In this document: positions 1-7,543 of the stretch, one piece after another
Numbering within the stretch: position 1 is the stretch's first letter
Layout of the letters: each line of letters starts with the position of its first letter
Assembly (NCBI GenBank): GCA_900550545.1
Contig: URSS01000039.1
Location: 1-24,104 of the forward strand
Source of the DNA: an uncultured Lachnobacterium sp.
GTDB taxonomy: Bacteria; Bacillota; Clostridia; Lachnospirales; Lachnospiraceae
Direction: 5' to 3'
DNA length: 24,104 nt
Position numbers and translations under genes: made by a program
The notes under the pieces: generated by a model
The model's input: only the letters and a program-made list of their open reading frames with translations
The model's database searches: none
Told to the model about the DNA's origin: nothing

Positions 1-1
1 G

Positions 2-130
2 GCACTTAAGACAGAAGCAAACAATGCGGTGGCAGATATGGTAAAAAAAGAAGCTACCGATACACTCGATAAAGTTCTGTTTGAATTGTGCGGACAGATG
101 AAGAATGCATTTGCCAGATCCGACGCATAA
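2..130 (+). CDS. C-terminal fragment of an unknown protein (5' end off contig)
   Basis: An open frame runs from the first bases to a TAA at 128-130, giving about 42 residues that end in QMKNAFARSDA. The fragment is hydrophilic, probably alpha-helical, and has no recognisable motif. The start lies outside the window, so neither family nor length can be judged. It runs in the same direction as the coiled-coil membrane protein that follows 89 bases later and could share its transcript. It is called coding because the frame stays open to a clean stop followed by an A+T-rich intergenic stretch; this is weak evidence for such a short piece. Confidence 0.5.
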   Translation, partial: ALKTEANNAVADMVKKEATDTLDKVLFELCGQMKNAFARSDA

Positions 131-219
131 ATCCTCTGTTCAATTCTAATTAGAAATGTTAGAATAAAATTAACTTTAAATGACAAACTACGAATAAAAC
201 ATATTCGAAAAGGTAAAAA

Positions 220-1245
220 ATGAGTGAACAGTTGGATAAAAATACAAATCAAACCGATGAAAGACTGACAAAAGAAAGTCTGCAGTTACAGAAAGCTCTA
301 TGGATTCGTGAGGAAGTAAACAAAAAACGCGCACAGGAAGACCAGTTGCTTGATCAGATTTTCCGCGAACAACAGTTGCTTCAGGAAATGGATGACGATA
401 TGGACGTCAATATGGAACACGTCAGGGAAGGGCGCAAGTATCGTGAGGATATCCGGGAGCGTGTTGAGGACAGGGTCTATGAGATACATGATCTGAGTGC
501 AGATAAGCGGGAAGGCATGCGGGAATATAAGCAGGCATACCGCAGAGGCTATGCACTTGCGATGTTTTTCCTATCGCTCGCATTGTGCGTGTTTGCAGGT
601 TATCTTCACGGAATTACATCACAGATCTGTCTGGTGCTGCTGATGTTTACAGGTACACAGGCGGCACTTTTAGTTCATGAAAAAGAATGTTTTGCATTCT
701 GGAGAATTCTTTGTACATTTCTGGGAAGCATTATTTTTCCGGGAATGCTGGTGCTTTTTATCGGATATGAATTGCATTTTGATTACTATAAATTTGCACT
801 TCCTTATAGCCTGGCGGGAGCGTTTGTGGTGCTGGCAATCACGACAGCAGCATATTTTCTGTATGATCCATACCGTGTGGCAAGGCGTCGGATCAGCGAT
901 GCAAAAAGTATGATAAGGACGGTGGAAAAATCAGCAAGAAAACAGGTAAAGAAAAATCAGAAAATACTGGCAAAGCAGGATGTTAAGCTGCAGCGTCTTT
1001 TGAAAAAGCAAGAGAAAAAAACACAGAGTTGGTTTGAGAAACTTCGGCAGAAAATAAAGAAATCAAAGCAAGCAGAAAATCCACAATCGGAAGTGCAGAG
1101 CGATGCTAATGTAGAAAGCAAAAGTACAGAACCAGCAAAGGACGTAACTGATAATGAAGCAGAGGCGGATAACTCTGAGGAAGCGAAGTCAGAAACTGCA
1201 ACATCAGATGAAGAAATAAACAATTCAGAAGAGACAGAATTATAA
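220..1245 (+). CDS. Coiled-coil, four-helix membrane protein of unknown function
   Basis: I do not recognise this family. The 341 residues fall into three parts. Residues 1-110 are highly charged and heptad-like (many E, Q, K, R), probably a cytoplasmic coiled coil. Residues about 111-215 hold four hydrophobic segments (about 111-129, 131-152, 163-184, 192-215). Residues 216-285 are strongly basic, and the tail (about 286-341) is acidic and rich in E, S and N, probably disordered. The start ATG is preceded by AAAAGG with 6 bases of spacing. There is no signal peptide or enzyme motif. A membrane scaffold or envelope-associated role is possible but is inference only. It ends at a hairpin terminator shared with the convergent isomerase gene. 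Confidence 0.8.
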   Translation: MSEQLDKNTNQTDERLTKESLQLQKALWIREEVNKKRAQEDQLLDQIFREQQLLQEMDDDMDVNMEHVREGRKYREDIRERVEDRVYEIHDLSADKREGMREYKQAYRRGYALAMFFLSLALCVFAGYLHGITSQICLVLLMFTGTQAALLVHEKECFAFWRILCTFLGSIIFPGMLVLFIGYELHFDYYKFALPYSLAGAFVVLAITTAAYFLYDPYRVARRRISDAKSMIRTVEKSARKQVKKNQKILAKQDVKLQRLLKKQEKKTQSWFEKLRQKIKKSKQAENPQSEVQSDANVESKSTEPAKDVTDNEAEADNSEEAKSETATSDEEINNSEETEL

Positions 1246-1269
1246 AAATTGTAATTTACATAATACGGA

Positions 1270-1301
1270 AAAGGTCGTTCCACAGTGGGAACGACCTTTT
1301 T
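1270..1301. terminator. Bidirectional rho-independent terminator between convergent genes
   Basis: An 11-bp perfect stem (1271-1281 pairing with 1288-1298, AAGGTCGTTCC with GGAACGACCTT) has a 6-base loop. On the plus strand the stem runs into a T tract, and on the minus strand a shorter T run follows. It lies between the stop of the plus-strand membrane protein (1245) and the stop of the minus-strand isomerase (1317), so it can end both transcripts. Confidence 0.9.
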
Positions 1302-1316
1302 GCGTACAGGAAACGA

Positions 1317-2270
1317 TTATTTGTTTTCTTCTATGATCTCTGCGGTATCTAAGATCAGCTGGGATGCTTTCATACGAAGCAGATCGGACTTCAGCTGAAC
1401 GGCTGGAAGAACCTGCTTTACCACATCGATTGGCTGCTGATACTTCTGTGAAATGAGTTCGTACTGTTCGTTCATTTCATCCTCAGAAACGGTGATATGC
1501 TCGGCTTTAATAATTTCATCGAGAATCACTTCAAGCTTTGCCTGTTTGGAAGCATAAGGCTTTACTTCTTCGCGGAAAGCTTCGGTTGTTTTGCCCATCA
1601 TCTGCAGGTACTGTGTGAGAGGGATTCCCTGCTGTGCAAGCTGGGCTTCCATCTGCTGAAGCTGTGCGTCGATGGCAGCTTCTACTGCTTCTGGAGGAAG
1701 CAGACAGGAAGAGGAAGAAAGAATCTGGTCGTAAAGCTGCTCTCTGGAAGCTTCGTCTTTCTTTGACTGTACTTCATAGTCTAAATATTCGCTGATATGT
1801 TTTTTTAAATCATCCACAGTCTTTACGTCTGGGATAGCAAGGGATACCACGAATTCATCATTGAGCTCGGATGCTTTCTCGGAGTAGATCTCGTGCAATT
1901 TTACTTTAAATACAACTTCTTTACCAGCAAGATCCGGTGCATGATACTGCTCCGGGAAGGAAAGGTTGATGTCACGGTCCTCACCAATCTCCATACCAAC
2001 GATCTGTTCTTCGAATCCTGGAATGAAAGCACCGGAGCCGATGCCCAGAGGGTATTTTTCCGCTTTTCCGCCATCAAACGGAACACCGTCTTTGAAGCCT
2101 TCGTAATCGATGACTGCGGTATCGCCCATGGCAACCGGGCCTTCTTTGTTCACGCGTGTCGGGTTGCCGGCTAAAAGGGTACCAATCTGCGCATTTACGT
2201 CATCCTCTGTGTAGGTAATGACCGGAATGGTAGCTTTCAGTCCCTTGTACTGTCCTAATAAAATATCCAT
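1317..2270 (-). CDS. Trigger-factor-like FKBP-type peptidyl-prolyl isomerase without the ribosome-binding domain
   Basis: The 317-residue protein has an FKBP-type isomerase domain at about residues 48-128 (GDTAVIDYEGF, then FIPGFEEQIVGM and FPEQYHAPDLAGKEVVFKVKL), followed by a long helical region (about 135-310) like the trigger factor C-terminal chaperone arms. Full trigger factor is about 430 residues and begins with a ribosome-binding domain carrying a GFRxGxxP-type loop. Here the protein starts almost directly at the FKBP domain, so that loop is absent. The start is supported by GAGGAT upstream of the ATG and by a good promoter (2327-2355), so this is not a truncated call. The expected role is cytosolic proline isomerisation and chaperoning independent of ribosome docking. 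It probably coexists with a full-length trigger factor elsewhere, which cannot be checked here. Confidence 0.88.
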   Translation of the reverse strand: MDILLGQYKGLKATIPVITYTEDDVNAQIGTLLAGNPTRVNKEGPVAMGDTAVIDYEGFKDGVPFDGGKAEKYPLGIGSGAFIPGFEEQIVGMEIGEDRDINLSFPEQYHAPDLAGKEVVFKVKLHEIYSEKASELNDEFVVSLAIPDVKTVDDLKKHISEYLDYEVQSKKDEASREQLYDQILSSSSCLLPPEAVEAAIDAQLQQMEAQLAQQGIPLTQYLQMMGKTTEAFREEVKPYASKQAKLEVILDEIIKAEHITVSEDEMNEQYELISQKYQQPIDVVKQVLPAVQLKSDLLRMKASQLILDTAEIIEENK

Positions 2271-2326
2271 GATTTATCCTCATTTCTTGTGATTTGTATG
2301 CTTTGATTCATTCGCAACATGGGTGT

Positions 2327-2355
2327 AGTATACATGAAAAAGTAGTATGTCGCAA
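2327..2355 (-). promoter_or_regulatory. Predicted sigma-A promoter for the FKBP/trigger-factor-like gene
   Basis: On the minus strand, TTGCGA (2350-2355) and TATACT (2327-2332) are separated by exactly 17 bases. The predicted transcript would start near 2320 and carry about 50 bases of 5' leader with GAGGAT before the start codon. Confidence 0.65.
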
Positions 2356-2392
2356 GCTTTTAGGCTTTTTCCGTAAATATGGGGAATATGTT

Positions 2393-2421
2393 TTGCACGA
2401 ATCATCTAAACATGTTATAAT
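2393..2421 (+). promoter_or_regulatory. Predicted sigma-A promoter for the diguanylate cyclase gene
   Basis: TTGCAC (2393-2398) and a perfect TATAAT (2416-2421) are 17 bases apart, with an upstream TG (2413-2414) giving an extended -10. It sits about 45 bases before the start codon at 2466 and is back to back with the minus-strand promoter at 2327-2355. Confidence 0.7.
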
Positions 2422-2465
2422 TAGCATAGTTATATACGTCAAATTTTGATTGTTTTGAGGGAAAA

Positions 2466-3593
2466 ATGAGCAAAGGTAAAAACGTCTGGTCAGATATATT
2501 TAAGAAAAATACATATTGTGAACAGAAAGATAAAATGCAGAATATATTTTCTGTTCGTTGCATTATCATTATTTTTCTGTTGTATTCCTTTACATTTTTT
2601 TTAAATCTTATAGGGATATTTATTGTAGATACTCCGATTTTTGTTAGCAGCTATGTAGAGATGGTCGTGACGCTTTTGGTCTATCTGGCATTGCTCACAT
2701 CGATTGGATTGGAAAGGTCAATTACGAAGTATGTGAACATTACGGTCATTGCTGTTATAGTCATGATTGCAGGATGTGCCCTCACCTATCATACGGTGAT
2801 AATTGTTGTGATTCCGATTATTTTTTCAAGCATGTATGCGGATAAGAAGCTTGCAAATTATGCATTTGCGATTACGATTCTGAGTATTATCATTACCACA
2901 TACATAGGGTATTATGATGGTGTGTGTGATGCAAATATGGCATTGCTGACAACAAAAAAACTATCGGATATTTCTAAAGATGGCGTATTTCTGATGAATG
3001 AAGTAAACAGAAATCCGCTTGTTACACTTGGGTTGTACTACGTGGTCCCAAGGTCGCTTCTGGCTACCTGCTTTTACGCGGTATGTAAGAATGTGTATCG
3101 TATCGTGGGAAAGATGATGGAGAATGCGGTCCGTGCAAAAACACTTGCTGCCATGGATGATATGACCGGTATGTACAATCGGAATAAGCTTTTGGACGTT
3201 GTGAACAGCGATACATATAAAGATATGCAGGTCGCAATTATTTACTGGGACATTAACCGTCTCAAATATGTGAATGATACATTCGGTCATCTGTCGGGGG
3301 ATTTCCTGATCGTGAAGATTGCGGAGTCGATCAAGCAGGTGTGCAGTGAGCAGGCAGAAGCGTTCCGCTATGGTGGCGATGAATTTATTATGATTATAAA
3401 GGACGGCACTGCAGATCTTGCGGAAGAAATTATTGTTAAGTGGAAAAGAGTGGTCGCAGAAATTGATGATACAAATGAGCTTCCGATTTCTGCATCGGTT
3501 GGATATGCGGTAGGACAAGGCGAAGATATGCGGACCATTATTGGCAAAGCAGATAAGAAAATGTATGCCAATAAAGGTCAGCGTAGAGAATAA
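2466..3593 (+). CDS. Membrane-anchored GGDEF diguanylate cyclase
   Basis: The 375-residue protein probably makes cyclic di-GMP from two GTP. Residues about 30-215 hold five or six hydrophobic membrane segments without a recognised extracellular sensor fold. The catalytic domain starts near residue 225 with LAAMDDMTGMYNRN, followed by the metal-binding D262 in YWDINRLKYVND, FGHLSGD, and an intact GGDEF at 303-307. The positions just upstream read SEQA rather than RxxD, so the usual inhibitory product-binding I-site is missing and feedback inhibition may be absent. The start is supported by a TTGAGG upstream and a strong promoter. It ends only 2 bases from the end of the convergent 68-residue gene, with no hairpin terminator visible between them. 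Confidence 0.92.
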   Translation: MSKGKNVWSDIFKKNTYCEQKDKMQNIFSVRCIIIIFLLYSFTFFLNLIGIFIVDTPIFVSSYVEMVVTLLVYLALLTSIGLERSITKYVNITVIAVIVMIAGCALTYHTVIIVVIPIIFSSMYADKKLANYAFAITILSIIITTYIGYYDGVCDANMALLTTKKLSDISKDGVFLMNEVNRNPLVTLGLYYVVPRSLLATCFYAVCKNVYRIVGKMMENAVRAKTLAAMDDMTGMYNRNKLLDVVNSDTYKDMQVAIIYWDINRLKYVNDTFGHLSGDFLIVKIAESIKQVCSEQAEAFRYGGDEFIMIIKDGTADLAEEIIVKWKRVVAEIDDTNELPISASVGYAVGQGEDMRTIIGKADKKMYANKGQRRE

Positions 3594-3595
3594 AT

Positions 3596-3802
3596 TTAAG
3601 ATTTCTTTTTCGGAATATGAATCTCCGGGATAGCAACCGTGTCATAGGTGACAGATGGCTGCTCTTCTTCCGGGGATTCTTTTTTTTCGGTTTCCGGTTT
3701 GTGTGTATGAATTTCCGGTACAGCTAAATTATCAATTTCCAAATCATACGTATGTTTTTCCCTGGCTTTTTTTTCTTTCTTTTCTTTAAAAAATTTGAAC
3801 AT
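3596..3802 (-). CDS. Small charged repeat protein at the end of the gltS operon
   Basis: This 68-residue protein is not recognised. It begins with a basic stretch (KFFKEKKEKKAREK), followed by two copies of a short unit: TYDLEIDNLAVPEIHTHK near residues 19-36 and TYDTVAIPEIHIPK near 53-66. The shared core is TYD, then V/I-PEIH. An acidic linker separates the copies. There is no membrane segment or signal. The start has AGGGAGAT 7 bases upstream, located in the 20-base gap after gltS, which supports real translation as the last gene of the transporter operon. A peripheral membrane or metal-binding role (H in each repeat) is possible but unsupported. Confidence 0.65.
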   Translation of the reverse strand: MFKFFKEKKEKKAREKHTYDLEIDNLAVPEIHTHKPETEKKESPEEEQPSVTYDTVAIPEIHIPKKKS

Positions 3803-3822
3803 AATCTAATCTCCCTAAAAAA

Positions 3823-5010
3823 TTACAACAAGTTTATAAAGAATGTAATAGCAAGGCTGTTTAAGAAATCTGCGAACAGACTTCCAATCAGTGGAATCAG
3901 AAGGTAGGCTTTCACGGAAGGCGCATAGCGCTCACACAGAACCTGCATGTTTGCCATGGCATTCGGGGTTGCACCCATTCCGAATCCACAGGTGCCGGCT
4001 GCAAGTACAGCGGCATCATAATCGCTTCCCATCACGCGGAAAATGATAAAGTATGTGAAGATGAAAATCAGCAGAACCTGGGCACCGAGCAGTATAACAA
4101 GTGGAAGTGCCAGAGAGGCAAGCTGCCACAGTTTCAGTGTAATCATAGCGATTCCAAGGAAAAGCGAAAGGCAGATACCACCCAGATCGTTAATCTCACC
4201 CATATGAATGACAAATTTTCCGGAGTATTCACCGATATTTCGGATGAGAGCGGCAGCAATCATGGCACCGATGTAAATCGGGAAAGTCATGCCGGTCTTG
4301 GTGAGGAGCCAGGAAAAAATGGTTCCGAGACCGACCGCAATGATGAGCTGGAATACTGCAGCTGCATACATGTTGGTATGACGCTCGTGTTTTATCTCTT
4401 CTTCAACCAAAAGGCTGTCATCATCTGTGACAGCAGTCTCAAGAAGGTTTTTCTTCTCAATCAGTCTGCGTCCAATCGGACCACCAATCAGGCTTCCGGC
4501 GATAAGTCCGAATGTCGCTGCGGCGGTACAGATTGTTGTAGCACCCTGTACGTTGAAGTCTTCGAGAACCGGTCCGAATGCTCCGGCAGTACCGTGACCA
4601 CCGACCATAGGGATGGAACCGGTACACATACCAATCAATGGATCAAGTCCGAGAACAGATGACATTCCGATTGCCAGGAAGTTCTGTGACAGGATCAGTA
4701 CAATGACAAGGATAAGGAAAATAAATAAGGATTTTCCACCACTTTTTAATACTTTCAGATTTGCCTGGAATCCGACAGAGGTAAAGAAAAATACCATACA
4801 GACTTCCCGCAGCGTGTCATCAAAGGAAAATTCCGCTACGCCGGTAGAAAAGCAGACACAGGTAAAAATCGCAAAAAGCAGACCGCCCACGACCGGTGCA
4901 GGTACGCAGAATTTCTCCAGAAAATGTATTTTTTGTTTTAAAAATTGTCCGAGCATCAGAACGACGACCGCGATGGCAAGCGTCTGATACATATCTAAAT
5001 GAATTTGCAT
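3823..5010 (-). CDS. gltS: Sodium/glutamate symporter GltS
   Basis: The 395-residue, strongly hydrophobic protein is of normal length for the family. It carries the hallmark GSIPMVGGHGTAGAFGP near residues 131-147 and the related inverted-repeat element near the C-terminus (CGFGMGATPNAMANM), as expected for two pseudo-symmetric halves. Family members import glutamate with sodium. AAAGGA stands before the ATG. It lies 18 bases downstream of the TAXI binding lipoprotein and 20 bases upstream of the 68-residue gene, all in one direction, so it is probably co-transcribed. The neighbouring binding protein suggests that this GltS may receive its substrate from an extracellular receptor, which is unusual for a classic GltS. 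Confidence 0.93.
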   Translation of the reverse strand: MQIHLDMYQTLAIAVVVLMLGQFLKQKIHFLEKFCVPAPVVGGLLFAIFTCVCFSTGVAEFSFDDTLREVCMVFFFTSVGFQANLKVLKSGGKSLFIFLILVIVLILSQNFLAIGMSSVLGLDPLIGMCTGSIPMVGGHGTAGAFGPVLEDFNVQGATTICTAAATFGLIAGSLIGGPIGRRLIEKKNLLETAVTDDDSLLVEEEIKHERHTNMYAAAVFQLIIAVGLGTIFSWLLTKTGMTFPIYIGAMIAAALIRNIGEYSGKFVIHMGEINDLGGICLSLFLGIAMITLKLWQLASLALPLVILLGAQVLLIFIFTYFIIFRVMGSDYDAAVLAAGTCGFGMGATPNAMANMQVLCERYAPSVKAYLLIPLIGSLFADFLNSLAITFFINLL

Positions 5011-5028
5011 AGTGTTCCTTTCTAAACG

Positions 5029-5988
5029 TTATTCCGTTGATACCTGAATGTTCTGCTTGGCGTAATAAGCCGCAGCTCCCGGATGGAAAGGAATGGTTAT
5101 GCCCTGTGTTGCAGAAGTTTCATTTATTTGTAAATCTACAGGAATGCTGTATTGAATATCCTGTGCGTGAGAAAACAGAAGTTCCGTTAATTGTTCGACT
5201 GTTTTTTCGGAAAGCTTGTCACTTGCCAGAAGTACCGCCTGTACACCAAGTGTTGTTACATCTTCTGTCTGTCCGTTGTAGGTATCAGCAGGAATGCTGT
5301 ATGTACTGTAACAATCGTTGAGCTGAAGCAGTTTGTCCAGACAGTCCTTATCGATCGAAAGCAGTCGGATATCGCACTGGCGGGATAATTCTTCGATTAC
5401 CGTTGTCTGCACACCGGCGGTACAGAACAATGCGTCAATGTCACCAGACTGCAGCTGCGAAGCCGCCTGCGCGTAATCCAGATTCACAGTGTGTACCAGT
5501 TCGGAAGAAAGTCCACTTGCTTTCAAAATCTGATTGGCATTCCGCTCGGTTCCGGAATCTTCCTCACCGATGGATATGTTTTTTCCCTGTAAGTCATTGA
5601 GTGAATGGATGGAAGAATCTGCACGGACAACAATCTGGCAGGCTTCTGTGTACAGACCTGCGATTGCTTTAAATCCCTGATATTCTTTTCCTTCAAAGAT
5701 ACCGGTTCCCTTGTAGGCATCTGCAGTTAAGTCCATCTGTGCAATTCCAAGCTCAATGTACCCGTCGGAAAGGAGCCGTAAGTTGGCAGAAGAACCGGCG
5801 GTCGTTTTCATTTCCATCTGACAGTCAATGTCTTCTGTTGAGACGAGCTGTGTGAACGCGCTTCCGAAGGAGTGATACATGCCGCCTAACGCAGCTGTAC
5901 CAAAACGGATTTTATTGGAAGTCATTCCGCATCCGCCCAGAAGAAGCGTTGACACACACAGCGTAAGACAGAGTAGTTTTTTCCACAT
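5029..5988 (-). CDS. TAXI-family substrate-binding lipoprotein (TRAP-associated receptor family)
   Basis: The 319-residue protein begins with a lipoprotein signal: MWKKLL, a hydrophobic core, then LLGGC with the lipidated cysteine at residue 20. The mature part matches the TAXI binding-protein family: RFGTAALGGMYHSFGSAF, TAGSSANLRLLSDGYIELGIAQMD, then SLNDLQGKNISIGEEDSGTE. TAXI proteins normally pass substrates such as glutamate or other dicarboxylates to TRAP membrane subunits, but none is present; the flanking genes are gltS (18 bases downstream) and an NSS symporter (24 bases upstream). I chose the ATG at 5988 because GGAGG lies 8 bases upstream. A TTG at 6003 would extend the frame by five residues but overlaps that binding site. 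Confidence 0.9.
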   Translation of the reverse strand: MWKKLLCLTLCVSTLLLGGCGMTSNKIRFGTAALGGMYHSFGSAFTQLVSTEDIDCQMEMKTTAGSSANLRLLSDGYIELGIAQMDLTADAYKGTGIFEGKEYQGFKAIAGLYTEACQIVVRADSSIHSLNDLQGKNISIGEEDSGTERNANQILKASGLSSELVHTVNLDYAQAASQLQSGDIDALFCTAGVQTTVIEELSRQCDIRLLSIDKDCLDKLLQLNDCYSTYSIPADTYNGQTEDVTTLGVQAVLLASDKLSEKTVEQLTELLFSHAQDIQYSIPVDLQINETSATQGITIPFHPGAAAYYAKQNIQVSTE

Positions 5989-6012
5989 AGAGTTTTCCTC
6001 CAAATCTAGTAA

Positions 6013-7368
6013 TTATACGGTGATGAAACCTAAAGCTTCAGATACTGCAAAGATCAGGATCAGAGCAAGGCAGATTGGAGCAATCCACTTAAGCATTACA
6101 ACATAGAATTTCTTCTCTTTGAAAGAGCCGCTGCTTTCCACTTCGTCGATGACCGTCTTTGGTTTTACAATAAATCCGACGAAGATGCAGGTAAGCATGG
6201 CAACGATCGGCATCAGAACACTGTTGCTGATGAAATCGAAGAAATCCAGAAGTCCCATACCGAGAATCTTGATAAAGCTTAAAGGTCCGAATCCTAAGGA
6301 TACCAGTCCACCTACAATCAATACATAGATTGTGATCGCGATGGTTGCTTTTTTACGTTCCCAGTGCAGCTTGTCGCAGACAATGGATACGTTTGTCTCC
6401 AATAAAGAAATAGAGGAAGTCAATGCTGCAAAAAGTACAAGAATGAAAAAGGCACCGCCAATCAGTCCACCGAGGTTCATACTGTCAAATACTTTCGGCA
6501 GTGTGATGAACATCAGGGAAGGTCCTTTGCTTAATGCATCCTTGCTTCCACCGGAAAATACGAATACGGAAGGTACGATAAGAAGTCCGGCGAGGAATGC
6601 GATGAGTGTATCGAAAATCTCGATTTTACGAACAGAGTCACGCAGATCGCCATCTTTTTTCATGTAAGAACCGTAAGTAATCATGATACCCATAGCCAGT
6701 GACATGGAGTAAAAGAGCTGTCCCATGGCGGCAAGCACAGTCGTTGCAGAGAAGTGCTTGATGTCAGGGAAGAGATAATACTTCACGCCGGCGGCAGCAC
6801 CCGGACGGGTGATGCAGTAAAGGCTGATGGCGATAATTAATACAATAAGTACCGGCATCAGGATCGTACTTGCTTTTTCGATACCTTTTTGTACACCGAT
6901 GATAACAACGATGGAGGTCAGCAGTATGAAGATCGCAAACCAGATGATTGGTTCAACCGGTTCTGCAATGAAATTGGTAAAGAAATCATCTCCAGCGGCA
7001 GCACCCACATGACCGCTGAGGAAAGAAACCATATATTTGATGACCCATCCGCCGATGACACAGTAATATGGTGTGATGATAAACGGAACGATACTCGCCA
7101 GTACACCGACGAAACCGAAGCGGTTATCCAGTTTCTTGAAAGCACCGGCTGCGCTGAGTCCGGTTTTACGTCCGAGAGATACTTCGGTGATCATCAGCGT
7201 AAATCCGAAAGTGACTGCAAGCAACAGGTAGACGAGAATAAAAATTCCTCCACCGTATTTTGCAGCTAAGTACGGAAATCTCCATAGATTTCCAAGTCCC
7301 ACAGCAGATCCGGCCGCCGCAAAGATAAAGCCCAATTTGCTGGAAAAGGTGTCACGTTTTTGACCCAT
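6013..7368 (-). CDS. Neurotransmitter:sodium symporter (NSS/SNF) family amino acid transporter
   Basis: The 451-residue polytopic protein has the family signature GSAVGLGNLWRFPY near residues 20-33, the partly unwound first helix that binds sodium and substrate. Length and composition fit the bacterial 11- to 12-helix members (LeuT, MhsT, Tyt1 type), which take up amino acids such as tryptophan or tyrosine with sodium. The exact substrate cannot be read from the sequence. The start has a textbook AGGAGG 9 bases upstream and a promoter at 7406-7434. It is first in an apparent four-gene operon with the TAXI lipoprotein, gltS and the 68-residue gene, pointing to sodium-driven amino acid scavenging. 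Confidence 0.93.
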   Translation of the reverse strand: MGQKRDTFSSKLGFIFAAAGSAVGLGNLWRFPYLAAKYGGGIFILVYLLLAVTFGFTLMITEVSLGRKTGLSAAGAFKKLDNRFGFVGVLASIVPFIITPYYCVIGGWVIKYMVSFLSGHVGAAAGDDFFTNFIAEPVEPIIWFAIFILLTSIVVIIGVQKGIEKASTILMPVLIVLIIAISLYCITRPGAAAGVKYYLFPDIKHFSATTVLAAMGQLFYSMSLAMGIMITYGSYMKKDGDLRDSVRKIEIFDTLIAFLAGLLIVPSVFVFSGGSKDALSKGPSLMFITLPKVFDSMNLGGLIGGAFFILVLFAALTSSISLLETNVSIVCDKLHWERKKATIAITIYVLIVGGLVSLGFGPLSFIKILGMGLLDFFDFISNSVLMPIVAMLTCIFVGFIVKPKTVIDEVESSGSFKEKKFYVVMLKWIAPICLALILIFAVSEALGFITV

Positions 7369-7405
7369 AATTTTAATCCTCCTAAATTTTATCCATATGC
7401 ATGCT

Positions 7406-7434
7406 ATTATGGCATTTTATGCGGAAAATTACAA
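7406..7434 (-). promoter_or_regulatory. Predicted promoter of the NSS-TAXI-gltS operon
   Basis: On the minus strand, TTGTAA (7429-7434) and CATAAT (7406-7411) are 17 bases apart, and TGC directly before CATAAT gives an extended -10. The predicted start lies about 30 bases upstream of the NSS start codon. Confidence 0.6.
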
Positions 7435-7474
7435 GGAAAGTGAGAAAATCTTTTACTTATTTATATGGAAACTG

Positions 7475-7503
7475 TTTACAAAGTGCTTTTTTTCTTTTAA
7501 TAT
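7475..7503 (+). promoter_or_regulatory. Predicted promoter of the NCS2 permease gene
   Basis: TTTACA (7475-7480) and TAATAT (7498-7503) are separated by 17 bases, about 40 bases before the chosen start codon at 7544. It is divergent from the NSS promoter. Confidence 0.55.
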
Positions 7504-7543
7504 CAAAAGCAGACGAAGGAAAAAGGAGAGAAAAGGAGATAAT

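Noticed and set aside
191..207. Inverted repeat CGAATA/TATTCG before the first full gene.
   Set aside because: Six-base arms in very A+T-rich sequence with no clear promoter nearby; likely chance.
4204..4987. Plus-strand open frames of 124-152 codons opposite gltS.
   Set aside because: They are shadows of the gltS frame, with no binding site, promoter or recognisable domain.
5989..6003. A five-codon longer start (TTG at 6003) for the TAXI lipoprotein.
   Set aside because: These bases contain the GGAGG binding site of the ATG at 5988, and the shorter form gives a clean lipoprotein signal.
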